From: Streptomyces violens | Lineage (GTDB): Bacteria; Actinomycetota; Actinomycetes; Streptomycetales; Streptomycetaceae | Assembly: GCF_000717745.1 (NCBI RefSeq) | Contig: NZ_JOBH01000009.1 | Location: 1 to 64,000 of the forward strand | Reading direction: 5' to 3' | Length of the DNA: 64,000 bases | Shown: positions 16,376-25,008 of the stretch, in pieces | Position numbering within the stretch: position 1 is the stretch's first letter | Layout: every line of letters starts with the position of its first letter | Notes under the pieces: generated by a model | Told to the model about the DNA's origin: nothing | Seen by the model: the letters and a program-made list of their open reading frames with translations, nothing else | The model's database searches: none | Translations under genes and position numbers: made by a program

Positions 16376-18148
16376 TCAGCGCAGCGTGCCGCCCACGGCG
16401 GTGACGATCAGCGCAAGCGACGTCGCCCCGGCGTCAGCGTGGCCGTAACCGAGGTCGCCCATGCGGGCCGCGCGGCCCCGTGCCGGTACGAGTTCCGCCG
16501 TCGCGGCCGCGGCCTTCGTGGCGGCCTCGGCCGCCGCACGCCAGGCGGTCGCCAGATCCTCGCCCGTACGGGCGCAGAGCTCGGCCCGGAACGGGTCCAC
16601 CGCATCCAGCATGGTCTTCTCACCGACCTGGGCCCCGCCCAGCTCACTCACCGCCCGCTGCGCCGCAGCCACCGCCTCCGCCAGCAGCGCCGTAGAACAG
16701 CCGGCCCCCTCCGGAGCCCGCACGAGAACGGCACCGGTCTCGGCCAGCAACGCCCCGTACAGCGCGCCCGACGCGCCCCCGGAGGCATCGGCGAGGGCGA
16801 GACCGGCGGACAGCAGAGCCGCACCCGCCGAGCGCGGATCCCCGGCCGGACCGGGCTCCGCCGCCCGCGCCGCGGCCACCGCAGCCCGTAGCCCGCGGAC
16901 GATCCCGATGCCGTGGTCCCCGTCGCCAGCGACCGCGTCCAGCCGCCCCAGCTCGTCCTCGTTCGCCTCGACCAGGTCCAGCGCCGCCTGGAGCGCCGCC
17001 GTCGCGGGCAGGTCGGCGGCGGACGCCCCGGCCTGCGCCTGCGCCCGCTCGTGCTCAGCGGCGGCCGCCGGGCCCTCCCGTACGTCGTCGGCGTCCCTAC
17101 GAGGCCCCGGCAGGCTGCGGAACGCCGGGCTGTCGCAGGGCGCGTCGTACAGCTCGGCCAGCTCCTCGTCGAGGACCATCACCGACAGCGAGACGCCCGC
17201 CATGTCGAAGGAGGTGACGAACTCGCCGACCTCCGGCCGGAAGGGCGTCAGTCCGGCCTCCTTCAGCCGCCGGTTGACCTGCCGGAAGACGACGAACATC
17301 TCCTCGTACTTGGTCCGGCCCAGGCCGTTGAGCAGCACCGCGACCCGGTCGCCCGCGCCCTCGGGCAGCGGGGGCAGCTCCGGGAGCAGGTTGTCGACCA
17401 GCTCGTCGGCGAGTTCGGTCGCGGTGAGGCTGCGGGTGGTACGCAGACCGGGCTCGCCGTGGATGCCCATGCCCAGCTCGGTCGTACCGGAATTCACGGT
17501 GAACAGCGGCTCGCTCGCGCCGGGCAGGGTGCAGCCGGAGAACGCGGCGCCGAAGGTGCGCGTCATGGCGTTGGCGCGGGCCGCGAGCGCGGTCACGCCC
17601 TCCAGGTCGTCGCCGCGTTCGGCCGCCGCGCCCGCCACCTTGAAGACGAAGAAGTCGCCGGCCACCCCACGCCGGTCGCGCGAGGGGTCGATCTCCTGGC
17701 CCTCGACCGGCGGCGGGCCGCTGGCCACGTCGTCGGTGACCAGGACGGTACGTACGGGCACGCCCTCGGCGGCGAGCCGGCGCGCCGCCAGGCCGAAGTG
17801 CATCACGTCGCCCGCGTAGTTCCCGTAGGACATCAGCACGCCGGCGCCGCCGTCGGCGGCCCTGGCGGTGCGGTAGATCTGCTCGGCGCTGGGGCTGGCG
17901 AAGACGTCGCCGACCGCGGCGGCGTCCGCGAGCCCGGGCCCGACCAGTCCCGCGAAGGCCGGGTAGTGGCCGGAGCCGCCGCCGATGACGACGGCGACCT
18001 TGCCGGGGCGCGGGGCGTGGTGGCCGACCACGCCGAAGGTGCCGGGGACCCGCCGGAGCGTGCGCGCGTACGCGTCGGCCAGTCCTTCCAGCCAGTCCTC
18101 GCGGAAGGTCGCGGCGTTGTGTCCGAGGCCGTCGGGCGTCGTGGTCAT
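16376..18148 (-). CDS. dihydroxyacetone kinase family protein (DhaK-DhaL fusion)
   Basis: A 590-residue single-chain kinase. The N-terminal DhaK domain has GGGSGHYPAFAGLVGPGL and GMGIHGEPG, whose His forms the covalent link to the substrate carbonyl in DhaK proteins. The C-terminal DhaL domain (from about residue 390) has the GDGDHGIG phosphate/Mg motif. Fusion to DhaL implies ATP, not PTS phosphate, as donor. Dihydroxyacetone or a tetrulose such as erythrulose are likely substrates. ATG 18148 has AAAGGAG upstream. It is divergent from a polyol-type transporter, suggesting one uptake-and-phosphorylation pathway. Confidence 0.9.
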   Translation of the reverse strand: MTTTPDGLGHNAATFREDWLEGLADAYARTLRRVPGTFGVVGHHAPRPGKVAVVIGGGSGHYPAFAGLVGPGLADAAAVGDVFASPSAEQIYRTARAADGGAGVLMSYGNYAGDVMHFGLAARRLAAEGVPVRTVLVTDDVASGPPPVEGQEIDPSRDRRGVAGDFFVFKVAGAAAERGDDLEGVTALAARANAMTRTFGAAFSGCTLPGASEPLFTVNSGTTELGMGIHGEPGLRTTRSLTATELADELVDNLLPELPPLPEGAGDRVAVLLNGLGRTKYEEMFVVFRQVNRRLKEAGLTPFRPEVGEFVTSFDMAGVSLSVMVLDEELAELYDAPCDSPAFRSLPGPRRDADDVREGPAAAAEHERAQAQAGASAADLPATAALQAALDLVEANEDELGRLDAVAGDGDHGIGIVRGLRAAVAAARAAEPGPAGDPRSAGAALLSAGLALADASGGASGALYGALLAETGAVLVRAPEGAGCSTALLAEAVAAAQRAVSELGGAQVGEKTMLDAVDPFRAELCARTGEDLATAWRAAAEAATKAAAATAELVPARGRAARMGDLGYGHADAGATSLALIVTAVGGTLR

Positions 18149-18265
18149 CAGGGCACACTCCTTTGTTCTGTCCCTGTTGGATTTAACACCCACATCACAG
18201 ATTCGTCACCCCTCAGCGCGTAAATCACGCTCGGTGCTGTGAGAACCACGGCCCAGAAAAGCGCG

Positions 18266-18286
18266 CTTCACATCTTGCATGTGAAG
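18266..18286. promoter_or_regulatory. operator-like inverted repeat between kinase and transporter
   Basis: Perfect 8-bp arms CTTCACAT and ATGTGAAG flank CTTGC in the 200-bp divergent intergenic region. The position suits a repressor controlling both genes. No regulator gene is adjacent, so it would be encoded elsewhere. Confidence 0.6.
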
Positions 18287-18348
18287 TTCACAGGATTCAT
18301 GCTGCTGATGTCCCACCGCCACCACTCTCGCTCCTACGGAGGCGCGAC

Positions 18349-19647
18349 ATGGCTCCACCATCGGCGCTCTCACTGCCCGACCGCCTCGGCATCCCCAAGG
18401 CGCTGGTCTTCGGCTACCTCGGCGTCCTGCTCTTCATGGTCGGCGACGGTGTCGAGTCGGGCTTCATCGCGCCGTACATGGCGGACCACGGCGCCGGTAC
18501 CGAGGTGCACGCCTCGTACGTCATCACCGCCTACGGTGTCACGGTCATGCTCGCCTCGTGGCTCTCCGGCGCGCTGTCGGACCTGTGGGGGCCGCGCCGG
18601 GTGATGCAGCTCGGGCTGGCCGTCTGGATCGTCTTCGACGTCCTCTTCCTGGTCTTCGCGCTCGCCCCGCAGAACTACCCCCTCATGCTGGTCTTCTACG
18701 GGCTGCGCGGCTTCGGCTACCCGCTCTTCGCCTTCGGCTTCCTGGTCTGGATCACCGCGACCGCGACCGTGGCCCGGATGGGCACGGCGGTGGGCTGGTT
18801 CTACGTGGCCTTCACCGGCGGTCTGCCGACCCTCGGCTCCGTGGTCGCCGGGATCACCAACCCCGTCTTCGGGCAGTTCGGCACGCTCTGGGTGGCGCTC
18901 GGGATCATCGCGGTCGGCGGCGCGTTCTGCCTGCTCGGCGTCCGCGAGCGCACCGGCTTCGCCCGCCTCGCCCCGCCCGAGGTGAAGCCCGTCCAGTCCC
19001 TCCTCTCCAGCCTCTCCATCGCCTGGACCCACCCCAAGGTCGCGGTCGGCTGCGTGGTCCGCATCATCAACACCGCGCCGGAGTTCGGCTTCCTGGTCTT
19101 CCTGCCCACCTTCTTCGCCAAGGAGCTGGGCTTCGGGGAGGGCCGCTGGCTGACCCTGCTGGCCGTCATCTACGGCACCAACGTCTTCTGCAACCTGCTC
19201 TTCGGCTGGCTCGGCGACCGGATCGGCTGGCGGAAGACCATCGCCGGCTTCGGCGGCATCGGCTGCGCGATCACCACGCTGACGCTGTACTTCGTCCCGC
19301 TGGCCGTCGGCTCCCATTACGGGGTCGCGCTCGTCTGCGGCATGCTCTACGGCGTGACGCTGGCCGGCTTCGTCTCCATCTCGGCCCTGATCCCCGCCCT
19401 CGCGCCCGACAAGAAGGGCGGCGCGATGGCCCTGCTGAACCTCGGCGCGGGCGGCGCGGCCTTCGTCGGCCCCGCCATCGTCAGCGTCTTCCTCGGCCCG
19501 CTCGGCCCGGGCGGCGTGGTCATCATCTTCGCGGCGCTGTACGTGGTGTCCGCACTGCTGACCCTGTACCTGAAGCTGCCCGGGCAGCAGGGCGAGACCG
19601 CTCCCCCGGCGGCCACCACGGCGGAACCGGCCGCGGTGCAGGCCTGA
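18349..19647 (+). CDS. MFS transporter, polyol permease (RbtT/DalT/CsbX-like)
   Basis: A 432-residue, 12-segment major facilitator protein. The loop-2 motif is SDLWGPRR and its repeat-2 counterpart is GDRIGWRK. The start GIPKALVFGYLGVLLFMVGD and the sequence GYPLFAFGFLVWI resemble the ribitol/D-arabinitol transporter group. ATG 18349 has GGAGG seven bases upstream. Pairing with a divergent DhaK-DhaL kinase suggests uptake of a polyol or ketose, but the substrate is inference. Confidence 0.85.
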   Translation: MAPPSALSLPDRLGIPKALVFGYLGVLLFMVGDGVESGFIAPYMADHGAGTEVHASYVITAYGVTVMLASWLSGALSDLWGPRRVMQLGLAVWIVFDVLFLVFALAPQNYPLMLVFYGLRGFGYPLFAFGFLVWITATATVARMGTAVGWFYVAFTGGLPTLGSVVAGITNPVFGQFGTLWVALGIIAVGGAFCLLGVRERTGFARLAPPEVKPVQSLLSSLSIAWTHPKVAVGCVVRIINTAPEFGFLVFLPTFFAKELGFGEGRWLTLLAVIYGTNVFCNLLFGWLGDRIGWRKTIAGFGGIGCAITTLTLYFVPLAVGSHYGVALVCGMLYGVTLAGFVSISALIPALAPDKKGGAMALLNLGAGGAAFVGPAIVSVFLGPLGPGGVVIIFAALYVVSALLTLYLKLPGQQGETAPPAATTAEPAAVQA

Positions 19648-19658
19648 CACCGCCGGTA

Positions 19659-19704
19659 CGCGAAGGGCCCCCGTACACCGAGAGGTGTACGGGGGCCCTT
19701 CGCG
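19659..19704. terminator. bidirectional terminator
   Basis: A 21-bp perfect stem (19659-19679 with 19684-19704) with loop GAGA between the convergent transporter and accE genes. Its arms begin CGCGAAGGGCCCC, as in the terminator at 16281. Confidence 0.85.
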
Positions 19705-19713
19705 TCGCGTGTG

Positions 19714-19926
19714 CTACCCCTGCCAGGAGCGCGCGCCGCGGAAGCCGCGCTGGCGCTCCAGCCGGCGCCAGCGCGCGGCCGTGGCGTGCGGCTGCGCCGG
19801 GAGCGCGGCCGGCCGGTGGGCGGCGCGGGCGAGCAGCACCGCGGTCAGCGCGGCGAGCTCCTCCTCGCTGGCCTCGCCCTTCTCGACGCGGACCAGGGAA
19901 CGGTCGGAGGTATCGGCAGGATTCAC
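19714..19926 (-). CDS. accE: acyl-CoA carboxylase epsilon subunit
   Basis: A 70-residue protein with the epsilon signature RVEKGEASEEELAALTAVLLAR and a basic C-terminus with Trp. Small epsilon subunits bind the AccA/AccB complex and raise its activity in actinomycetes. The longer TTG start at 19941 lacks a ribosome site, while GTG 19926 has GGAG nine bases upstream and is preferred. It lies 50 bp downstream of accB and is presumably co-transcribed. Confidence 0.88.
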   Translation of the reverse strand: MNPADTSDRSLVRVEKGEASEEELAALTAVLLARAAHRPAALPAQPHATAARWRRLERQRGFRGARSWQG

Positions 19927-19976
19927 TTTCGTCGTCTCCAAGGTCGCAGGGTGGCTGCGGTACAGAGCGGTAGGAA

Positions 19977-21560
19977 TTACTGCGGCGGGTTGCCGTGCTT
20001 ACGGGCCGGCAGGTCGGCGTGCTTGGACCGGAGCATGGCCAGCGAGCGGATCAGCACCTCGCGGGTCTCGGCCGGGTCGATCACGTCGTCGACCAGGCCG
20101 CGCTCGGCCGCGTAGTACGGGTGCATCAGCTCGGACTTGTACTCCTTGACCATCCGGGCCCGCATGACCTCCGGGTCGTCCGCCTCGGCGATCTGCTTGC
20201 GGAAGATCACGTTGGCCGCGCCCTCGGCGCCCATCACCGCGATCTCGTTCGTCGGCCAGGCATAGGTGAGGTCGGCACCGATGGACTGGGAGTCCATGAC
20301 GATGTAGGCACCGCCGTAGGCCTTGCGCAGCACGACCGAGATCCGCGGCACGGTGGCGTTGCAGTACGCGTACAGCAGCTTCGCGCCGTGCCGGATGATG
20401 CCGCCGTGCTCCTGGTCGACGCCCGGCAGGAAGCCGGGGACGTCCAGCAGCGTGAGGATCGGGATATTGAAAGCATCGCACATCTGGACGAAACGGGCAG
20501 CCTTTTCCGACGCCTCGATGTCCAGGACGCCCGCCAGCGACTGCGGCTGGTTGGCGACGATGCCGACGACCTCGCCGTCCATGCGGGACAGCGCGCAGAT
20601 GATGTTGGTCGCCCAGCGCTCGTGGACCTCCAGGAACTCGCCGTCGTCGACGAGCTCCTCGATGACCTTGCGCATGTCGTACGGGCGGTTGCCGTCGGCC
20701 GGCACCAGGTCCAGCAGCGCGTCGCCGACGCGCTCCGCCGGGTCGTCGCAGGGGACGGACGGCGGGTTCTCGCGGTTGTTGGACGGCAGCAGGGCGAGGA
20801 GGTAGCGGACCTCCTCCAGGCAGGTGGCCTCGTCGTCGTACGCGAAGTGGCAGACACCCGAGGTCTCGGCGTGCACGTCCGCGCCGCCCAGCCCGTTCTG
20901 GGTGATCTCCTCGCCGGTCACCGCGCGGACCACGTCCGGCCCGGTGATGAACATCTGCGAGGTCTCCCGCACCATGAACACGAAGTCCGTCAGGGCCGGG
21001 CTGTACGCCGCGCCGCCCGCGCATGGGCCGAGCATCACCGAGATCTGCGGGATGACACCCGACGCCTTGGTGTTGCGCTGGAAGATGCCGCCGTAACCGG
21101 CGAGCGCCGAGACGCCCTCCTGGATACGGGCACCGGCGCCGTCGTTCAGCGACACCAGCGGCGCACCGGCCTGAATGGCCATGTCCATGATCTTGTGGAT
21201 CTTCGTGGCGTGGGCCTCGCCCAGCGCGCCGCCGAAGATCCGGAAGTCGTGCGCGTACACGAAGACGGTACGGCCGTGCACCGTGCCCCAGCCGGTGATC
21301 ACACCATCGGTGTAGGGCTTCTTGTTCTCCAGCCCGAAGCCGGTCGCCCGGTGCCGGCGCAGGGGCTCCACCTCGTTGAAGGACCCCTCGTCCAGCAGGA
21401 GGTCGATTCGCTCGCGGGCGGTGAGCTTGCCCTTGGCGCGCTGGGCCTCGGTGGCGCGCTCACTCGGGCCTCGCCGGGCCTGCTCACGGATCGCGTGCAG
21501 CTCGGCGACGCGCCCGCGGGCGTCGTTCGCCTCGGCGGGCGCATCTTCGACAGTGGTCAT
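19977..21560 (-). CDS. accB: acyl-CoA carboxylase beta (carboxyltransferase) subunit
   Basis: A 527-residue carboxyltransferase that moves CO2 from carboxybiotin to acetyl-CoA or propionyl-CoA, supplying malonyl-CoA and methylmalonyl-CoA. The N- and C-terminal crotonase-like halves are both present; oxyanion-hole glycines are in GPCAGGAAYSPALTDF and KAYGGAYIVMDSQSIG, and GLGGADVHAETSGV is typical of the family. The length is normal. ATG 21560 gives the family N-terminus (MTTVEDAPAE...GRVAELH); a longer open frame upstream is discarded. With accE it forms a leftward operon; the biotinylated alpha subunit is encoded elsewhere. Confidence 0.94.
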   Translation of the reverse strand: MTTVEDAPAEANDARGRVAELHAIREQARRGPSERATEAQRAKGKLTARERIDLLLDEGSFNEVEPLRRHRATGFGLENKKPYTDGVITGWGTVHGRTVFVYAHDFRIFGGALGEAHATKIHKIMDMAIQAGAPLVSLNDGAGARIQEGVSALAGYGGIFQRNTKASGVIPQISVMLGPCAGGAAYSPALTDFVFMVRETSQMFITGPDVVRAVTGEEITQNGLGGADVHAETSGVCHFAYDDEATCLEEVRYLLALLPSNNRENPPSVPCDDPAERVGDALLDLVPADGNRPYDMRKVIEELVDDGEFLEVHERWATNIICALSRMDGEVVGIVANQPQSLAGVLDIEASEKAARFVQMCDAFNIPILTLLDVPGFLPGVDQEHGGIIRHGAKLLYAYCNATVPRISVVLRKAYGGAYIVMDSQSIGADLTYAWPTNEIAVMGAEGAANVIFRKQIAEADDPEVMRARMVKEYKSELMHPYYAAERGLVDDVIDPAETREVLIRSLAMLRSKHADLPARKHGNPPQ

Positions 21561-21590
21561 GCATCGACGGTACGCGGACACCTGCTCATG

Positions 21591-21604
21591 AACCGATGTC
21601 GGTT
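21591..21604. promoter_or_regulatory. inverted repeat upstream of accB
   Basis: AACCGA and TCGGTT flank TG, 30 bp before the accB start. The location suits an operator or promoter overlap. Apart from this I see no clear feature between 21561 and 21833. Confidence 0.4.
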
Positions 21605-21833
21605 TCTCACAACGTCGAGCGCGATTTCGTGGGCAGGCAGGACAGAACCACGCTGTACGGGGGACGCGGAGGCGGCCCGGACACGCGGGAGCGGTTTCCG
21701 GTCGCTGTGCAGGACCCACAAAAGACACCCGTGTGGTCTTGTGGCGGTCCGCCGGTTGACCGCACATCCCGGCCACCGGGCCGCGATCCGCGGGGCGGCG
21801 CGGGATTCCCCCGCACGCCGCCCCACGGCCGGG

Positions 21834-24239
21834 TCAGTGTGTAGTGACCGTACAGGTGTGCGTGGCGCAGACCTTCCCCGGGCTGATCCGCAGCCGCAGC
21901 CGGCGGCCCGTCTCCAGGACCGTGACGCCGGGCCCGGCGCTCACCGCCTCGCGTACCGGGCGGTCCCAGACGAGCTCCAGCGGCCGCCCCGTGCGCGGCG
22001 GCTCCGCGACGGACAGCGTCGCCGTCCGGCCGCGCCGGCGCACCAGGACGGAGGACGGCGCCGAGGCGGTCAGCAGCCCCGCCGTCCCGGCCGTCCAGAA
22101 GTTCGCCGCGGTCACGCCGAGCGCGAGCACCTCCACCGCCTGCGCCGCGCCCGTGTTGGCGGTGATCCGCAGCCAGTGCCGGTCGGCGGCGCGCGCCGCG
22201 AGGGTGCGCGGTCCGGCTCCCGGCATCAGCAGATAGGCGTACGAGGCGTCCGCCGGGTCCGTGCCGTGGTTCCGCCAGAGCGTGAGATAGCGGCGGGTGA
22301 CGCGCTCCGGCGACGAACCTGTATTGATGTCCCGCCAGGCACCCGTGCGCGCCTCGCGCAGCGCCCGGAGCGGCATGCCGCCGGGGAAGACGTAACCGCC
22401 GTGCCCCTGGAGGTGCGCCCAGCGGGCCCGCGGGAAGGCACCGGTCCAGCCGGTCGTCACGGGCTGGCGAACCCCGTCGACGGTGAGGGCCGGGCTCCCC
22501 GAGGCACCGAGATTGCGGTTGTCGACGATCGTCTCGGCGGGCACGCCGTCCCGGCCGGTGATCCCCGCGCCGAGGCAGACGACGGTGTCGGAGAGGCAGA
22601 ACCAGGACTTCTTGGCGCGAAGCGTCGAGGCGAGCCCGCGCACGTCCTGCCCGATGGCGGCGAACTCGCCGTCCGTGGTGCCGCCCACCCACGTGGCCGC
22701 GGGCTTGGGCTCGCCCCAGCCGCCGCCCTCGTTGTCGGCGAGCTTCTTGGTGGAGACCGTCGTCCCCGGCAGGCGGTACGGGTCCACCGTCGGCCAGAAG
22801 AAGTCGGTGTACTGGCCGCCGCCGAAGTCCGCGCCCCACCAGTAGAGCATTCCGGCGCCGGTGTGCCAGCCGCGCGGATTCTCGCCGTTGCCGTTCTCGT
22901 AGTACGCGATCCGGTCCGAGGCCATGGCGATGTTGACGGCGAAGCCGGGTCTGCGGTGCACCGCCCGGTCCATGGCGGGGAAGAGCTTGTGCGCGACCGG
23001 CTCGGGCGCCGCGGTGCCGGGCCCCGCGGCCACGGCGGCCAGCCGGGCGGCGTCCGCGACCGTGAACTGACGGTCGGTCAGCACGTCCAGCGTGGTGTCC
23101 CGCTCGATCCAGCCCTTCAGCAGTCCGTGCCAGCGGTCCCGCTCGGCGGCGGAGGCGCCCTGCGCGAGTATCGCGACGGCGGCCAACAGTGCGTGCCCGT
23201 GGAAGTGGTCGCTGCGCATCACCTTGCGGTCGTCGCTCCGGAGGTAACCGCGGCTTATGGCACGCCCGTTGACGCTGTCCATCATCAGGCCGTTGTGCAG
23301 CAGCGGCGCGTAGGCGTTCTCGACACTGTCGAAGATGATCTGCCGCTTCGGGTCGGTCACCTCCCAACTGCTGCCGCGCAGCAGGGTGAAGAGGCGCCCC
23401 AGTCCGTCGAGCAGCACGTACCCGTACGTCCCCGAGTACGCGACCCAGGTGTGCTGGATGAACGAGCCGTCGGCGTACAGCCCGTCGCCCTTCTGCACGT
23501 ACGGGAAGACGGGCGAGAGCGCGTCACGGGCGAGCGCGATCTTCTCCGGCGCCCGGCCGAGGACACCGCGCAGGGCGACGACCCGGCAGAGGTCGACACG
23601 GTTGGCGCCGGTGCTCGTACCTGTGTAGTCGCCGAGCATGGAGTCCGGTACGAAGTGGTCGACGGCAGCGAGGTAGGCGGCGCGCTGGGCGTCGGTCAGC
23701 CGGTCGTCCAGGATCGCCACGGTGTCCAGCAGCAGCCGCGGGCTGCCGATCTGCCACTCCCACCAGTTGCCGTACCGGGTCGTGGCGGGGTTGTAGACCC
23801 GCGCCTCCAGATGATCGAGCCCCTTGATCACGTCGGCGGCGAGCGAGGCGTCCCCGGTGAGCCCGGTGCCGTCCTGCGCGTACGCCTGCGCCATGGTGTT
23901 CAGGCGGCTGTAGCTCTGGGTGATGCCGGCCGGCGGGTCGAAGGGGTGGTCGGGCCAGAGCGAGGAGTCGGCGGGCGCCATTTCGGCACGGAAGCGGCGC
24001 GCGAGGTCGCCGGTCTCCTTCAGGCGGGAGGCGTACGGCTCGGCGCCCGGGTCGTATCCCGTACCGAGCTGAAGCTCCAGCCAGCGCCGCCGCAGGGTGG
24101 CGAACTCGTCGTCGGCGGGGACCGCTTGGGCCGCTCCGGCGGCGCGGGCACCCGACGCAGGCAGGGCGAGTGCGGCCGCGCCCGCGCCGCCCGCCGCGAG
24201 GAAGCCCCTACGGGACCAGTGGGAAGCACAGGCAGCCAT
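21834..24239 (-). CDS. secreted polysaccharide lyase family 8 (hyaluronate/chondroitin/xanthan lyase type)
   Basis: An 801-residue Tat-exported lyase. The signal HWSRRGFLAAGGAGAAALALP carries the twin arginine. The alpha-toroid domain contains the PL8 triad: Asn in TGANRVDLC, His 50 residues later in FIQHTWVAYSG, and Tyr nine residues after that, the spacing known for pneumococcal hyaluronate lyase (N349, H399, Y408). NWWEWQIGSPR is the aromatic patch. C-terminal beta-sandwich domains follow. PL8 enzymes cleave uronic-acid polysaccharides by beta-elimination; the polymer is not determined. ATG 24239 lies two bases after the upstream gene's stop, so the two are coupled. Confidence 0.92.
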   Translation of the reverse strand: MAACASHWSRRGFLAAGGAGAAALALPASGARAAGAAQAVPADDEFATLRRRWLELQLGTGYDPGAEPYASRLKETGDLARRFRAEMAPADSSLWPDHPFDPPAGITQSYSRLNTMAQAYAQDGTGLTGDASLAADVIKGLDHLEARVYNPATTRYGNWWEWQIGSPRLLLDTVAILDDRLTDAQRAAYLAAVDHFVPDSMLGDYTGTSTGANRVDLCRVVALRGVLGRAPEKIALARDALSPVFPYVQKGDGLYADGSFIQHTWVAYSGTYGYVLLDGLGRLFTLLRGSSWEVTDPKRQIIFDSVENAYAPLLHNGLMMDSVNGRAISRGYLRSDDRKVMRSDHFHGHALLAAVAILAQGASAAERDRWHGLLKGWIERDTTLDVLTDRQFTVADAARLAAVAAGPGTAAPEPVAHKLFPAMDRAVHRRPGFAVNIAMASDRIAYYENGNGENPRGWHTGAGMLYWWGADFGGGQYTDFFWPTVDPYRLPGTTVSTKKLADNEGGGWGEPKPAATWVGGTTDGEFAAIGQDVRGLASTLRAKKSWFCLSDTVVCLGAGITGRDGVPAETIVDNRNLGASGSPALTVDGVRQPVTTGWTGAFPRARWAHLQGHGGYVFPGGMPLRALREARTGAWRDINTGSSPERVTRRYLTLWRNHGTDPADASYAYLLMPGAGPRTLAARAADRHWLRITANTGAAQAVEVLALGVTAANFWTAGTAGLLTASAPSSVLVRRRGRTATLSVAEPPRTGRPLELVWDRPVREAVSAGPGVTVLETGRRLRLRISPGKVCATHTCTVTTH

Positions 24240-24241
24240 GG

Positions 24242-24751
24242 TCAGCAGCCGCCGCAGTTGTAGTAGAGGACGTCCCAGTGCGACCCCTCCTTGGCATAGA
24301 TGTTGCCGGAGCCGGACTTGTACATGGGGGCGCCGTCGCCACGTACGCCGATGTAGGTGAACGTACCGGTCACGTAGTTGCTGACGCAGCTGGAGAGGGC
24401 GAAGTCCAGCTTGAAGCCGTTCCAGTGGCTGTACGTGCCGCTCGCATGCCCGGTCTCGGTACCGCCAGTGATGTTCAGCGCGCAGCCGCTCGCCTTCTTG
24501 AGCGTGACGGCGCCCTGGGCGGTGGGCTGATTGAGCTGGTCGAAGGACGTGCAGGTCGGAGTGTTGCGGTCCGAGCAGCCGCCGGAGGAGGACCAGGTGA
24601 TTCCGGCGTTCCGGAACATCGTGGTGGCCTGCGCGTGAGTGAGCTTGGTGACGGCGTGCGCCTCGCCGGCGTCGGTGAGGACGCCGAAGCCGGGGGCGAA
24701 CAGGGCGCCGAGGACGAGGGTCAGCGCGCTGAGGACGGTACGGGCTCTCAA
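24242..24751 (-). CDS. small secreted cysteine-rich protein with a HxxGxxxD motif
   Basis: A 169-residue protein from a TTG start with AGGAGG upstream. Residues 1-33 form a Sec signal peptide ending AHA. The mature part has six cysteines. GHASGTYSHWNGFKLDF and the late HWDVLYYN resemble the zinc-site motifs HxxGxxxD and HxH/HxD of M15/VanY-type DD-peptidases, so a small zinc hydrolase or binding protein of that fold is possible; this is inference. It is the first gene of the operon with the PL8 lyase and is probably secreted alongside it. Confidence 0.8.
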   Translation of the reverse strand: MRARTVLSALTLVLGALFAPGFGVLTDAGEAHAVTKLTHAQATTMFRNAGITWSSSGGCSDRNTPTCTSFDQLNQPTAQGAVTLKKASGCALNITGGTETGHASGTYSHWNGFKLDFALSSCVSNYVTGTFTYIGVRGDGAPMYKSGSGNIYAKEGSHWDVLYYNCGGC

Positions 24752-24901
24752 GGGGAACCTCCTGCGGTGAACCGGTGAACCGTGCGACGGATGATTCGGC
24801 GGTGCAGGTGGAGCACCGCAGATGATGCCCGACCTCTACGCGCGTCGCCAGCCCTCGCGAGCAGGGCGGATGAAGGCCGTACGGCATCCCTCCGACAGAA
24901 A

Positions 24902-24964
24902 GGTTGAAACTTGAACCAGTAGCGGTTACGCTGAATCTCGTTGAAGGTTAAACAACACAACCTT
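24902..24964. promoter_or_regulatory. two operator-like inverted repeats upstream of yceI
   Basis: GGTTGAAACTTGAACC at 24902-24917 is a 16-bp palindrome with four mismatching positions. AAGGTT (24944-24949) and AACCTT (24959-24964) form a second repeat. Both share AAGGTT and lie 45-107 bp before yceI, in the divergent region with the lyase operon. A MarR- or TetR-type repressor is likely but unidentified. Confidence 0.5.
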
Positions 24965-25008
24965 TCGCCACCCCGAGGTCTCCCCGACCCGTCCCCCGAG
25001 GAGGAGCC

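Noticed and set aside
19995..24263. A 1,422-codon plus-strand frame across accB and the PL8 lyase
   Set aside because: It spans two genes clearly read on the other strand and shows no domain.
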